A stretch of DNA of 10,793 nt, from assembly GCA_903916165.1 (NCBI GenBank), contig CAIWVR010000180.1, forward strand, positions 1-10,793, given 5' to 3'. The number at the start of each line of letters is the position of its first letter. Within the stretch, counting starts at the first letter, position 1. Shown here one piece after another: positions 1 to 6,272 of this stretch. The notes below the pieces were generated by a model. It had not been told where the DNA came from. It was given only the letters and a program-made list of their open reading frames with translations, and ran no database searches. A program made the translations under genes and the position numbers. The stretch comes from an uncultured Hyphomicrobiales bacterium. Its GTDB lineage: Bacteria; Pseudomonadota; Alphaproteobacteria; Rhizobiales; Beijerinckiaceae.

Positions 1-692
1 CCAACTGGACTGACCTGACCAATGGCAAGGCGGGCATCATGTCGATCCCGCGCATCACCTTTTTCGGCCTGCCGTTCAACGCCAACGAGGGCGGCTTTGC
101 ATCCGTCTTCGGGCTTGAGTTTTCGCCGATCCACCGCACGATCTTTCTGTTCTATCTGATCCTCACCCTCGCGCTGCTGACCAATGTCGTCACATTGCGG
201 CTGCGGCGCATGCCGGTCGGGCGCGCGTGGGAGGCCTTGCGCGAGGATGAGATCGCCTGCCGGTCGCTGGGCATCAACACCACCAGCACCAAGCTCACCG
301 CCTTTGCGCTGGGCGCGATGTTTGCCGGCTTTGCGGGCTCGTTTTTCGCCGTGCGGCAGGGATTCGTGAATCCCGACAGCTTCACCTTCATGGAATCGGC
401 GACCATTCTCGCCATTGTCGTGCTTGGCGGCATGGGCTCGCAATTCGGCGTGGCGCTGGCGGCGGTCGTGATGGTGGGCGGCACCGAGATCCTGCGCGAA
501 CTGGCCTTTCTGAAAGATATTTTTGGGGCCGGTTTTGATCCGGCGCTCTACCGCATGCTGATCTTCGGCTTTGCCATGGTCGTCATGATGATCTGGCGCC
601 CGCGCGGACTTATCTCGTCCCGGTCGCCCTCGGTGGTGTTTCGCACCCGCAAGGATGTGTCGGGCACGCTCGTGCAGGAGGGACGCGGGTGA
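1..692 (+). CDS. livM: Branched-chain amino acid ABC transporter permease LivM (3' part, start outside window)
   Basis: Inner-membrane permease of a high-affinity branched-chain amino acid (LIV/HAAT family) ABC importer. The frame is open from base 3 with no stop, so the gene enters from upstream; the ATG at 39 is internal, because the residues before it ([12 protein letters not shown]) match the LTxGxxGI stretch of LivM. About 229 C-terminal residues are visible. The cytoplasmic coupling motif that contacts the ATPases is clear ([19 protein letters not shown], about nt 219-275). It is followed by alternating hydrophobic segments, a GGMGS loop (about nt 427-441) and a C-terminal IWRPRGL. The stop overlaps the start of livG, so the two are translationally coupled; livH and the rest of livM probably lie just upstream. 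Seen: motif and hydrophobic pattern. Inferred: substrate specificity, since LIV-type permeases also serve amides, urea and aromatic acids. Confidence 0.93.
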   Translation, partial: NWTDLTNGKAGIMSIPRITFFGLPFNANEGGFASVFGLEFSPIHRTIFLFYLILTLALLTNVVTLRLRRMPVGRAWEALREDEIACRSLGINTTSTKLTAFALGAMFAGFAGSFFAVRQGFVNPDSFTFMESATILAIVVLGGMGSQFGVALAAVVMVGGTEILRELAFLKDIFGAGFDPALYRMLIFGFAMVVMMIWRPRGLISSRSPSVVFRTRKDVSGTLVQEGRG

Positions 693-1630
693 TGAATTCG
701 CGCCGCTGGATGAGCGATCCCCTGCTCGTCGTCGAACATCTCACCATGCGCTTTGGTGGACTTGTCGCCGTCAACGACCTGTCATTTCAGGTCGGGCGCG
801 GCGACATCACCGCCTTGATCGGCCCCAATGGCGCGGGCAAGACCACGGTGTTCAATTGCGTGACGGGTTTCTACAAGCCCGCGCAGGGACGCCTGGCTCT
901 GGCGCGCGAGGGCGTGGCGCGCGCGCGCGATGTTGCGACACTGACCAAGAGCGGGCGCCGCCACCAGCGCTTTGCCGACGGCCATCTCTATCTGCTCGAA
1001 CGGATGCCCGATTTCGAGATCACGCGCGACGCCCGTGTGGCGCGCACCTTTCAGAACATCCGCCTGTTCCAGGGCATGACCGTGCTCGAAAACCTCATCG
1101 TGGCGCAGCACAATGTGCTGATGCGCGCCTCGGGCCAGTCGTTTCTGGGGCTGATCGGCTGGCCGTCCTACCGGGCGCGCGAGCGTGAGGCGGTCGAGAA
1201 GGCGGCCTTCTGGCTGAACGAGATCGGCCTCACCGAGCGCGCCGACGATCCGGCCGGCGCATTGCCCTATGGCGCGCAGCGCCGCCTCGAGATTGCGCGC
1301 GCCATGTGCACCGATCCCGTGCTGCTGTGTCTTGATGAACCCGCCGCCGGCCTCAATCCGCGCGAGAGCGCGGAGCTGAACGACCTGCTGCTGGGCATCC
1401 GCGCGCGGGAGGGCACGTCGATCCTGCTGATCGAGCATGACATGAGTGTGGTGATGAAAATATCGGACCATGTCATCGTGCTCGATTACGGTGTGCGCAT
1501 TGCCGACGGCACGCCCGACGAGATCCGCAACGACCCGCGCGTCATCGCCGCCTATCTCGGCGTCGAGGATGACGAGGTGGCGGAAGTCGAAGCGCAGATT
1601 GCGGAGCTGTCGGCAGGGCCGCCGACATGA
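692..1630 (+). CDS. livG: Branched-chain amino acid ABC transporter ATP-binding protein LivG
   Basis: First of the two cytoplasmic ATPases that power the importer. Start: ATG at 692, sharing one base with the livM stop (TGATG). AGGAGG at 676-681 is 10 bases upstream; GTG 689 (7 bases from it) is an alternative, while ATG 710 is too far away. With the 692 start (312 aa), Walker A GPNGAGKTT is at 44-52, the Q-loop Gln at 121 (ARTFQNIR), Walker B VLLCLDEP at 210-217 and the switch His at 249 (IEHD). The signature is YGAQRRLE (about 193-200), the usual LivG variant of LSGGQ. About 40 extra residues (roughly 70-117, nt 897-1042) sit between Walker A and the Q-loop, making it longer than the roughly 255 aa E. 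coli-type LivG. I recall the same insertion in other Hyphomicrobiales LivG proteins. An acidic tail follows residue 290. Nt 917-929 is a pure alternating GC run inside the insertion. Confidence 0.95.
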   Translation: MNSRRWMSDPLLVVEHLTMRFGGLVAVNDLSFQVGRGDITALIGPNGAGKTTVFNCVTGFYKPAQGRLALAREGVARARDVATLTKSGRRHQRFADGHLYLLERMPDFEITRDARVARTFQNIRLFQGMTVLENLIVAQHNVLMRASGQSFLGLIGWPSYRAREREAVEKAAFWLNEIGLTERADDPAGALPYGAQRRLEIARAMCTDPVLLCLDEPAAGLNPRESAELNDLLLGIRAREGTSILLIEHDMSVVMKISDHVIVLDYGVRIADGTPDEIRNDPRVIAAYLGVEDDEVAEVEAQIAELSAGPPT

Positions 1631-2349
1631 GCGCGCCGCTGCTGTCGCTGCGCGGGGTGGAAGCCGCCTATGGCCAGATCGTCGCGCTGAAGGGCGTCGA
1701 CATTGATGTGAACCCGGGTGAGATCGTCACCATCATCGGTGCCAATGGCGCGGGCAAATCCACGTTGATGATGTCGATCTTCGGGCGGCCCCGCGCGCGC
1801 GCAGGTTCGATCCTGTTCGATGGTGCCGACATCACGCACAGGCCCACGCATGAGATCGCACGGCTGGGGCTCGCCCAAGCGCCCGAAGGACGGCGCATCT
1901 TCGCGCGCATGAGCGTCTTCGAGAATTTGCAGATGGGCGCCGCAGTTGCTGGCCTCGCGAATTTCGACGCCGATCTGGCGCGCGTCTTTTTCATCTTCCC
2001 GCGCCTGAAGGAACGGCGCGACCAGCGCGGCGGCACGCTGTCGGGCGGCGAGCAGCAGATGCTCGCCATCGCCCGCGCCCTGATGAGCCGACCGCGCTTG
2101 CTGATGCTGGACGAGCCGTCGCTGGGTCTCGCGCCGCTCGTCGTGAAGCAGATCTTCGACGTCATCCGCGACCTCAACAAGAAAGAGGGCCTGACGGTTT
2201 TCCTGGTTGAGCAGAACGCCTTCCACGCGTTGAAGCTGGCCGACCGCGGTTATGTCATGGTCAATGGAGCCATCACCTTGGCCGGGACCGGGCGCGACCT
2301 GCTGGCCAACCCGCAGGTGCGCGCCGCCTATCTGGAGGGCGGTCACTGA
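1627..2349 (+). CDS. livF: Branched-chain amino acid ABC transporter ATP-binding protein LivF
   Basis: Second ATPase of the importer, 240 aa, the normal length for LivF. Its ATG overlaps the livG stop by four bases (ATGA), and there is no good separate ribosome binding site, so translation is probably coupled. Walker A GANGAGKST is at residues 38-46, the Q-loop Gln at 84 (LAQAPEGRRIF, a LivF hallmark), the signature LSGGEQQ at 138-144 and Walker B LLMLDEP at 158-164, followed by SLGLAP. The switch region reads LVEQN instead of the usual IEHD, which is normal for LivF. LivF is expected to pair with LivG as a heterodimer under the LivH/LivM permeases. Nothing is missing. Confidence is high from the motif order and the operon position. 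Confidence 0.96.
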   Translation: MSAPLLSLRGVEAAYGQIVALKGVDIDVNPGEIVTIIGANGAGKSTLMMSIFGRPRARAGSILFDGADITHRPTHEIARLGLAQAPEGRRIFARMSVFENLQMGAAVAGLANFDADLARVFFIFPRLKERRDQRGGTLSGGEQQMLAIARALMSRPRLLMLDEPSLGLAPLVVKQIFDVIRDLNKKEGLTVFLVEQNAFHALKLADRGYVMVNGAITLAGTGRDLLANPQVRAAYLEGGH

Positions 2350-2753
2350 TGCTTGACATCATCGCGCCTGCCGGTCCCGAGGCCCTGTGGACGACGCTGC
2401 TGCTGACAATCATCCTGGGTGGTGCCGCCTCGGCTGCTGCGGGCAGGGCGGTGGCGCGCAACTGGCGCGGACCGCGCGTTCTGGCGCTTTATGCCTTCCT
2501 GCTCGCCTGCGCCTTTGGCTTTCTGGATTATGCCCTGTTCGACAATGCCGTGATCCCGCTGTGGCGAATTGCCGAGGATCTGGCGATGCTGGCGCGCGCG
2601 CCGCGGGCGGCGCTGGCGGACCTGCCGATGGCGCTGGCGGGGCTTGGCGTAAACTTTGCCTTTCTGCTGGTGGTCGGCCTTGTCGCCCATGCGCGCACGC
2701 GGGCGCAGCAGATGGCCGTTCAATACGGGTTCATGGCCTCCGGGCCGAGGTGA
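2349..2753 (+). CDS. Small integral membrane protein in the liv operon, DUF6867-like
   Basis: A 134-aa hydrophobic protein with three likely membrane segments, at about residues 13-34, 43-65 and 95-115, joined by short basic loops. The tail contains TRAQQMAVQYGFM. Its ATG overlaps the livF stop by one base (TGATG), so it is translated with the transporter. From memory, Hyphomicrobiales liv operons often carry a small membrane protein at this position (DUF6867), whose members share the R..QM..QY-type C-terminal motif; I could not run a profile to confirm this. The stretch after residue 60 (NAVIPLWRIAEDLAMLARAPRAALADLPMALAG) seems longer than I remember for relatives. Function is unknown. Position suggests an accessory or assembly subunit of the importer, but that is inference. 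The gene itself is well supported by coupling and codon pattern. Confidence 0.8.
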   Translation: MLDIIAPAGPEALWTTLLLTIILGGAASAAAGRAVARNWRGPRVLALYAFLLACAFGFLDYALFDNAVIPLWRIAEDLAMLARAPRAALADLPMALAGLGVNFAFLLVVGLVAHARTRAQQMAVQYGFMASGPR

Positions 2754-2826
2754 CACGGGGACGGAAACTTGTAATGTTCAGCTGAATCGGGTGCCGGGGC
2801 GCCCCGTCTTTCATGAGGAGACTTTG

Positions 2827-3951
2827 ATGAAATCGGTTCTGATTGCACGGCTCCTGTCGGCGGGCATGATCCTGTCCGCGCTGTCGCTGCCTGCGGCGGC
2901 GCAGATCAAGCTGGGCGTCGGCGGCCCGATGACCGGCCCGAGCGCCGCCTTCGGCGCGCAGCTGAAGAATGGTGCCGAACAGGCGGCGGAAGATATCAAT
3001 GCGGCGGGTGGCATTCTCGGCCAGAAGCTGCAGGTGCTGGTCGGCGATGATGGCTCGAAACCCGAGCAGGGCGTGTCTGTCGCCAATAAATTCGTCGGCG
3101 ACGGCGTGAAATTCGTCGTTGGTCATTTCAATTCCGGTGTCTCGATCCCGACCTCGGCGGAAGTCTATTCCGAAAACGGCATGTTGCAGGTGACGCCGGC
3201 ATCCACCAATCCGGCTTTCACCGAGCGCGGCCTGTGGAACGTGTTTCGCACCTGTGGCCGCGACGACCAGCAGGGCGCGGTGGCGGCGAAATATATCGCC
3301 ACCAAATTCAAGGACAAGCGCGTCGCGGTGCTCCACGACAAGACGCCCTATGGCAAGGGGCTTGCCGATGAAACCAAGAAGGGGATGAACACGGCTGGCG
3401 TTCGCGAAGTGCTGTACGAGGGCGTCAATCCCGGCGAACGCGATTACACCGCTGTCGTGACCAAGCTGAAGCAGCAGAGGGCCGAAGTGCTGTTCTGGGG
3501 CGGCCTGCATCCGGAAGCCGGCGTCCTCCTGCGGCAGATGCGCGAGCAGGGGCTCAACACCGTGCTGATCGGCGGCGATGGCATTGCGACCGCCGAACTT
3601 GCCGCTATCGCGGGCGACGCGGTGGACGGCACGCTGATGACCTTCGGACCCGACCCGACCAAGCGTGCGGACGCCGCCGACGTGCTGAAGAAGTTTGCGG
3701 CCAAGAACATCAATCCGGAAAGCTACACGCTCTATTCCTACGCGGCGGTGCAGGTGATCAAGCAGGCGGCGGAAAGCGTGAAGTCGCTGGAGCCGAAAAA
3801 GGTCGCCGACGCCATGCATTCAGGCATGATGTTCGACACGGTGCTCGGGAAATTATCCTTCGACAAGAAGGGCGATCGCAAGGACGCCGATTACGTCATG
3901 TACGTCTGGAAGAAGATGCCGGACGGCAAGATGAGCTTTGTGGAGATGTGA
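2827..3951 (+). CDS. livJ: Branched-chain amino acid ABC transporter substrate-binding protein (LivJ/LivK type)
   Basis: Periplasmic ligand-capture protein of the importer, 374 aa. Start chosen at ATG 2827: GAGGAG at 2815-2820 lies 6 bases upstream and the product then opens with a clean Sec signal peptide (MKSVLIARLL, hydrophobic core, PAAA before Q26). The frame stays open to 2656, but that part reads as out-of-frame coding of the membrane-protein gene. The mature protein begins IKLGVGGPMTGPSAAFG, the usual type I periplasmic-binding-protein opening, followed by AAEDINAAGGILGQ, VVGHFNSGVSIPTS (ligand-contact loop) and KDKRVAVLHDKTPYGKGLAD in the second lobe. It is separated from the previous gene by 73 bases holding the palindrome GGGGCGCCCC (2796-2805). 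This spacing and strong ribosome site fit extra expression of the binding protein, which is needed in excess. The exact ligand cannot be read from sequence. Confidence 0.94.
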   Translation: MKSVLIARLLSAGMILSALSLPAAAQIKLGVGGPMTGPSAAFGAQLKNGAEQAAEDINAAGGILGQKLQVLVGDDGSKPEQGVSVANKFVGDGVKFVVGHFNSGVSIPTSAEVYSENGMLQVTPASTNPAFTERGLWNVFRTCGRDDQQGAVAAKYIATKFKDKRVAVLHDKTPYGKGLADETKKGMNTAGVREVLYEGVNPGERDYTAVVTKLKQQRAEVLFWGGLHPEAGVLLRQMREQGLNTVLIGGDGIATAELAAIAGDAVDGTLMTFGPDPTKRADAADVLKKFAAKNINPESYTLYSYAAVQVIKQAAESVKSLEPKKVADAMHSGMMFDTVLGKLSFDKKGDRKDADYVMYVWKKMPDGKMSFVEM

Positions 3952-3962
3952 CATCGTGTGCG

Positions 3963-4020
3963 CCCCTCTCCTGCGCCTTGCGGGAGAGGGTGGCTTGCGA
4001 AGCAAGACGGGTGAGGGCGG
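3963..4020. repeat. Intergenic stem-loop repeat, copy A; likely terminator for the liv operon
   Basis: A double-hairpin element 11 bases after the binding-protein stop. Hairpin 1 pairs CCCTCTCC (3964-3971) with GGAGAGGG (3983-3990), extended inward by a G-U and two more pairs. Hairpin 2 pairs CTTGC with GCAAG (3994-3998 and 4002-4006) around a GAA loop. The element ends with GGGTGAGGGCG. I recognise this layout as a widespread intergenic repeat of Hyphomicrobiales genomes (from memory). No T-run follows hairpin 1, so termination through it is inference. Confidence 0.75.
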
Positions 4021-4059
4021 CGCCGCTGCTCCTGTCTTGCAGAAGATGGCGACGTTGAA

Positions 4060-4114
4060 ACGCCCTCATCCGTCACGCGTTGCGTGACACCTTCTCCCGC
4101 CAGCGGGAGAAGGA
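4060..4114. repeat. Intergenic stem-loop repeat, copy B, inverted relative to copy A; likely terminator for purB
   Basis: The reverse complement of this stretch has the same order as copy A: hairpin, TG, second hairpin, then GGATGAGGGCG. The outer hairpin CCTTCTCCCG/CGGGAGAAGG (4090-4099 with 4104-4113) is perfect; the second, GTCACGC/GCGTGAC (4072-4078 with 4082-4088), has a GTT loop. The hairpin 2 sequences of A and B differ completely while pairing is kept in both, which suggests selection on structure. It ends 11 bases from the purB stop, so it can act on purB transcripts arriving from the right. Confidence 0.75.
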
Positions 4115-4124
4115 CGACTCACGG

Positions 4125-5432
4125 TCAGGCGTTTCCAAACACCCGCGCGAAGATTGTGTCGACGTGCTTCAGGTGGTAGCCGAGGTCGAACAATTCTTCG
4201 AGCTCAGTATCCGACAGCGCTGCTGAAACGTCCGCATCGGCTTTCAGCAGTGTCAGGAAATCGCCTTCGCCGCGCCACACCGGCATGGCGTTGCGCTGCA
4301 CGAATGTGTAGGAATCCTCGCGCGACACGCCCTTTTGGGTGAGGGCCAGCAGCACGCGCTGCGAATGGATCAGGCCGCCAAGACGATCCAGATTCTTTTT
4401 CATGTTTTCCGGATAGACGATCAGCCTGTCGATGACGCCGGTGAGACGCGCCAGCGCGAAGTCGAGCGTGACGGTCGCATCGGGTCCGATCATGCGCTCG
4501 ACGGAGGAATGCGAAATGTCGCGTTCGTGCCAGAGCACGACATTTTCCATGGCGGGCAGCGCCATGCCGCGCACGAGGCGGGCGAGACCGGTGAGGTTTT
4601 CGGTCAGCACCGGATTGCGCTTGTGCGGCATGGCCGACGAGCCCTTCTGGCCTTCCGAGAAGAATTCTTCAGCTTCGAGCACTTCGGTGCGCTGCATGTG
4701 GCGTATTTCGGTGGCGAGGCGCTCGATCGACGAGGCGATGACGCCCAGCGTCGCAAAGAACATCGCATGACGGTCGCGCGGGATGACCTGCGTCGAGACC
4801 GGCTCGACCGCCAGGCCCATTTTCTTGGCGACATGCTCTTCGACGCGCGGGTCGATATTGGCGAACGTGCCCACCGCGCCCGAGATCGCGCAGGTCGCGA
4901 TTTCCTTGCGCGCATGGACGAGGCGTTCGCGGCAGCGGGTGAACTCTGCATAAGCCTGCGCGAGCTTCAGGCCGAAAGTGACGGGCTCGGCATGGATGCC
5001 ATGCGAGCGACCGATGACGGGGGTCATCTTGTGCTCGAAGGCGCGGCGCTTGATGGCCGCGAGCAGCGCATCGATGTCGGCGAGCAGGAGGTCGGAGGCG
5101 CGCGCGAGCTGGACGGCGAGGCACGTGTCGAGCACGTCGGACGACGTCATCCCCTGATGGACGAAACGCGACTCGGGGCCGATGAATTCCGCCAGATGGG
5201 TGAGGAAGGCGATGACATCATGCTTGGTGACGCGCTCGATTTCGTCGATGCGGTCGACGTCGAAGGTGACATGACCGGCGCCGTCCCAGATCGCCTGGGC
5301 GCTTTCCTTCGGAATGATCCCGATCTCGGCCAGCGCGTCGCAGGCATGGGCCTCGATCTCGAACCAGATGCGGAAGCGCGTCTGGGGCTCCCAGATGGCG
5401 ACCATTTCGGGGCGGGAATAGCGGGGGATCAT
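4125..5432 (-). CDS. purB: Adenylosuccinate lyase PurB
   Basis: Cytoplasmic purine-synthesis enzyme of the fumarase/aspartase superfamily. It cleaves fumarate from SAICAR and from adenylosuccinate. Length is 435 aa, typical of the shorter PurB class (B. subtilis type, about 431 aa). Start chosen at 5432 (MIPRYSRPEM, the conserved opening), with GGAG 9 bases upstream; the longer frame to 5474 adds 14 unconserved residues. Landmarks: TKHDVIAF with His71; MTSSDV at 95-100; GRSHGIHAEP with His144, the second conserved His; and the superfamily signature GSSAMPHKRNP at 264-274, on the mobile loop that carries the catalytic Ser. All are intact. It runs convergently to the liv operon and divergently from the MNT/HEPN pair. 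The upstream region is C-rich on the coding strand. Confidence 0.97.
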   Translation of the reverse strand: MIPRYSRPEMVAIWEPQTRFRIWFEIEAHACDALAEIGIIPKESAQAIWDGAGHVTFDVDRIDEIERVTKHDVIAFLTHLAEFIGPESRFVHQGMTSSDVLDTCLAVQLARASDLLLADIDALLAAIKRRAFEHKMTPVIGRSHGIHAEPVTFGLKLAQAYAEFTRCRERLVHARKEIATCAISGAVGTFANIDPRVEEHVAKKMGLAVEPVSTQVIPRDRHAMFFATLGVIASSIERLATEIRHMQRTEVLEAEEFFSEGQKGSSAMPHKRNPVLTENLTGLARLVRGMALPAMENVVLWHERDISHSSVERMIGPDATVTLDFALARLTGVIDRLIVYPENMKKNLDRLGGLIHSQRVLLALTQKGVSREDSYTFVQRNAMPVWRGEGDFLTLLKADADVSAALSDTELEELFDLGYHLKHVDTIFARVFGNA

Positions 5433-5474
5433 GGGCTGTGGCTCCGTCGGGACTTTGAGGGCTGGCCGTAGCAC

Positions 5475-5500
5475 GGGAGGGGCGAGGGGGGAAGGTCGGG
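5475..5500 (+). other. G-quadruplex-type motif in the purB leader/promoter region
   Basis: Four runs of three or more G occur within 26 bases (5475-5477, 5479-5482, 5486-5491, 5498-5500), with loops of 1, 3 and 6 bases, which meets the usual G3+N1-7 definition. It lies on the strand opposite to purB coding, 42-68 bases upstream of the purB start, so it could form in template DNA but not in purB mRNA. Chance is plausible in high-GC DNA. Confidence 0.35.
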
Positions 5501-5507
5501 TGCCCGC

Positions 5508-5548
5508 GTGACGAAATCAGCGCCTCTTGTTATGATGTCAACATGACA
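5508..5548 (+). promoter_or_regulatory. Candidate promoter of the MNT/HEPN pair, predicting a leaderless mRNA, with a small start-site palindrome
   Basis: GTGACG (5508-5513, 4/6 to the -35 consensus), a 17-base spacer, then TATGAT (5531-5536, 5/6 to TATAAT). The expected transcription start falls at about 5543, the A of the mntA ATG, and no Shine-Dalgarno sequence precedes that ATG. TGTCA-ACA-TGACA (5536-5548) is an inverted repeat across the start codon. Read on the - strand, 5541-5536 is a perfect TTGACA, a possible -35 box for purB, though no good -10 follows it. So the two divergent promoters may overlap. Confidence 0.45.
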
Positions 5549-5836
5549 CGCGACGAGGCGATCAAACGGCTGCGCCAACATCAGGCAGACCTCATGGGGC
5601 TCGGCGTCGAGCACCTGTATCTGTTCGGGTCGGTGGCCCGTGACGAAGCCGTCGACCAGTCCGATGTCGATCTGTTTTTCGACCATGAGCGTGGGCGTCT
5701 GGGCGTCTTTGAGTTGATGGACGTCAAGGAGCGCACTGCCGCGATCCTTGGATGCGGAACCGATGTCATGACGCGGGCGAGCCTGCATCCGGCCTTGAAG
5801 GACCGGATCGAAAAAAGCGCTGTGCAGGTGTTTTGA
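5543..5836 (+). CDS. mntA: MNT-type nucleotidyltransferase, antitoxin of an MNT/HEPN pair (MntA-like)
   Basis: Minimal nucleotidyltransferase of 97 aa. It carries the classical polymerase-beta-fold motif GSX10DXD: Gly29-Ser30, then Asp41 and Asp43 in SDVDLFFD. A third acidic residue, Asp74 (GTDVMTRASL), sits where the last metal ligand is expected. All catalytic positions look intact. In characterised MntA/HepT pairs (Shewanella), the MNT protein neutralises the HEPN toxin by adding AMP to a tyrosine near its active site; by homology this protein is the antitoxin. Its stop overlaps the ATG of the HEPN gene (TGATG), the usual arrangement. There is no ribosome binding site, and a -10-like box ends 6 bases before the ATG, so translation is probably leaderless. 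The small size and lack of extra domains argue against a tRNA or antibiotic nucleotidyltransferase. Confidence 0.9.
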   Translation: MTRDEAIKRLRQHQADLMGLGVEHLYLFGSVARDEAVDQSDVDLFFDHERGRLGVFELMDVKERTAAILGCGTDVMTRASLHPALKDRIEKSAVQVF

Positions 5837-6201
5837 TGTCGCTCCAGCGGAGCCTCGTCCCTCGACTGATGGACATGATTGAGGCCATCGAACGTGTGCG
5901 CGACGTGACCTCTTCAGTTCCCCTCGAGGAATTTGAAAACGATTGGACCAAGCGATGGTTGGTCGAACGTGGAGTCGAAATCGTTTCTGAGGCCAGCCGC
6001 CATCTGCCTGACGACCTCAAGCAGCGTCATGCCTCAATTCCTTGGCGCAAGGTGGCCGGGATCGGGAACGTGCTCAGGCATGCCTACGAACATGTCGCCC
6101 CTGACGTTTTGTGGAAATTGGCAAAGGTCGACCTGGCTCCGCTTGAAGACGTATGCCGGCTTGAGCTGATCGCGGCCAAGGGGGAGGAAGCGGGACCATG
6201 A
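5836..6201 (+). CDS. hepT: HEPN-domain protein, toxin of an MNT/HEPN pair (HepT/DUF86-like)
   Basis: A 121-aa all-helical protein of the HepT (DUF86) family. Start chosen at ATG 5836, overlapping the antitoxin stop; the frame extends to 5752, but that region encodes the antitoxin. The order is typical: an N-terminal helix (LVPRLMDMIEAIERVRDV), a middle helix (KRWLVERGVEIVSEASRHL), then SIPWRKVAGIGNVLRHAYEHV, VLWKLAKVDLAPL and a C-terminal helix. HepT toxins are RNases whose motif is RX4HXY. Here His82 and Tyr84 (the expected AMP acceptor) are kept, but the position five before the His is Gly77, not Arg. An Arg lies directly before the His (Arg81), which also creates a shifted R-X4-H (Arg81 to His86). 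I recall a GNxLRHxY branch of DUF86, so this is probably a subfamily feature and not decay. Toxicity is inferred. Confidence 0.87.
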   Translation: MSLQRSLVPRLMDMIEAIERVRDVTSSVPLEEFENDWTKRWLVERGVEIVSEASRHLPDDLKQRHASIPWRKVAGIGNVLRHAYEHVAPDVLWKLAKVDLAPLEDVCRLELIAAKGEEAGP

Positions 6202-6272
6202 AAGGGCCGCCCACGAAACTTGCATCCCCTGCCGGTTCCGGGCATTGAGCGGCGAACATTTCAGGACATGCC

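Noticed and set aside
782..1471. 229-codon open frame on the - strand opposite livG, and similar frames opposite livF and pcaD
   Set aside because: They lie entirely inside clearly identified ATPase and hydrolase genes and show no domain or ribosome site.
2793..2805. GGGGCGCCCC palindrome as a terminator before the binding-protein gene
   Set aside because: It is a continuous palindrome without loop bases and without a T-run, so a stable RNA hairpin is unlikely.
2656..2826. 57-residue N-terminal extension of the liv binding-protein reading frame
   Set aside because: The extension overlaps the membrane-protein gene in another frame, has no binding-protein similarity, and the ATG at 2827 has a strong ribosome site and begins a proper signal peptide.
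2731..3819. 362-codon open frame on the - strand opposite the binding-protein gene
   Set aside because: Composition is dominated by His, Arg, Gly and Ala without any motif, the usual look of antisense frames in high-GC genes; the + strand gene is unambiguous.
3952..4124. CRISPR array or small RNA gene
   Set aside because: There are only two copies, inverted relative to each other and imperfect, with no regular spacers; the intergenic stem-loop repeat explanation is better.
4335..5471. 378-codon open frame on the + strand opposite purB
   Set aside because: Antisense shadow of purB, rich in Asp, Gly and Arg with no recognisable domain.
6202..6272. preQ1 riboswitch or other leader element before the VUT transporter
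   Set aside because: No preQ1-type aptamer pattern is visible in the 71-base gap; only a ribosome binding site is seen.
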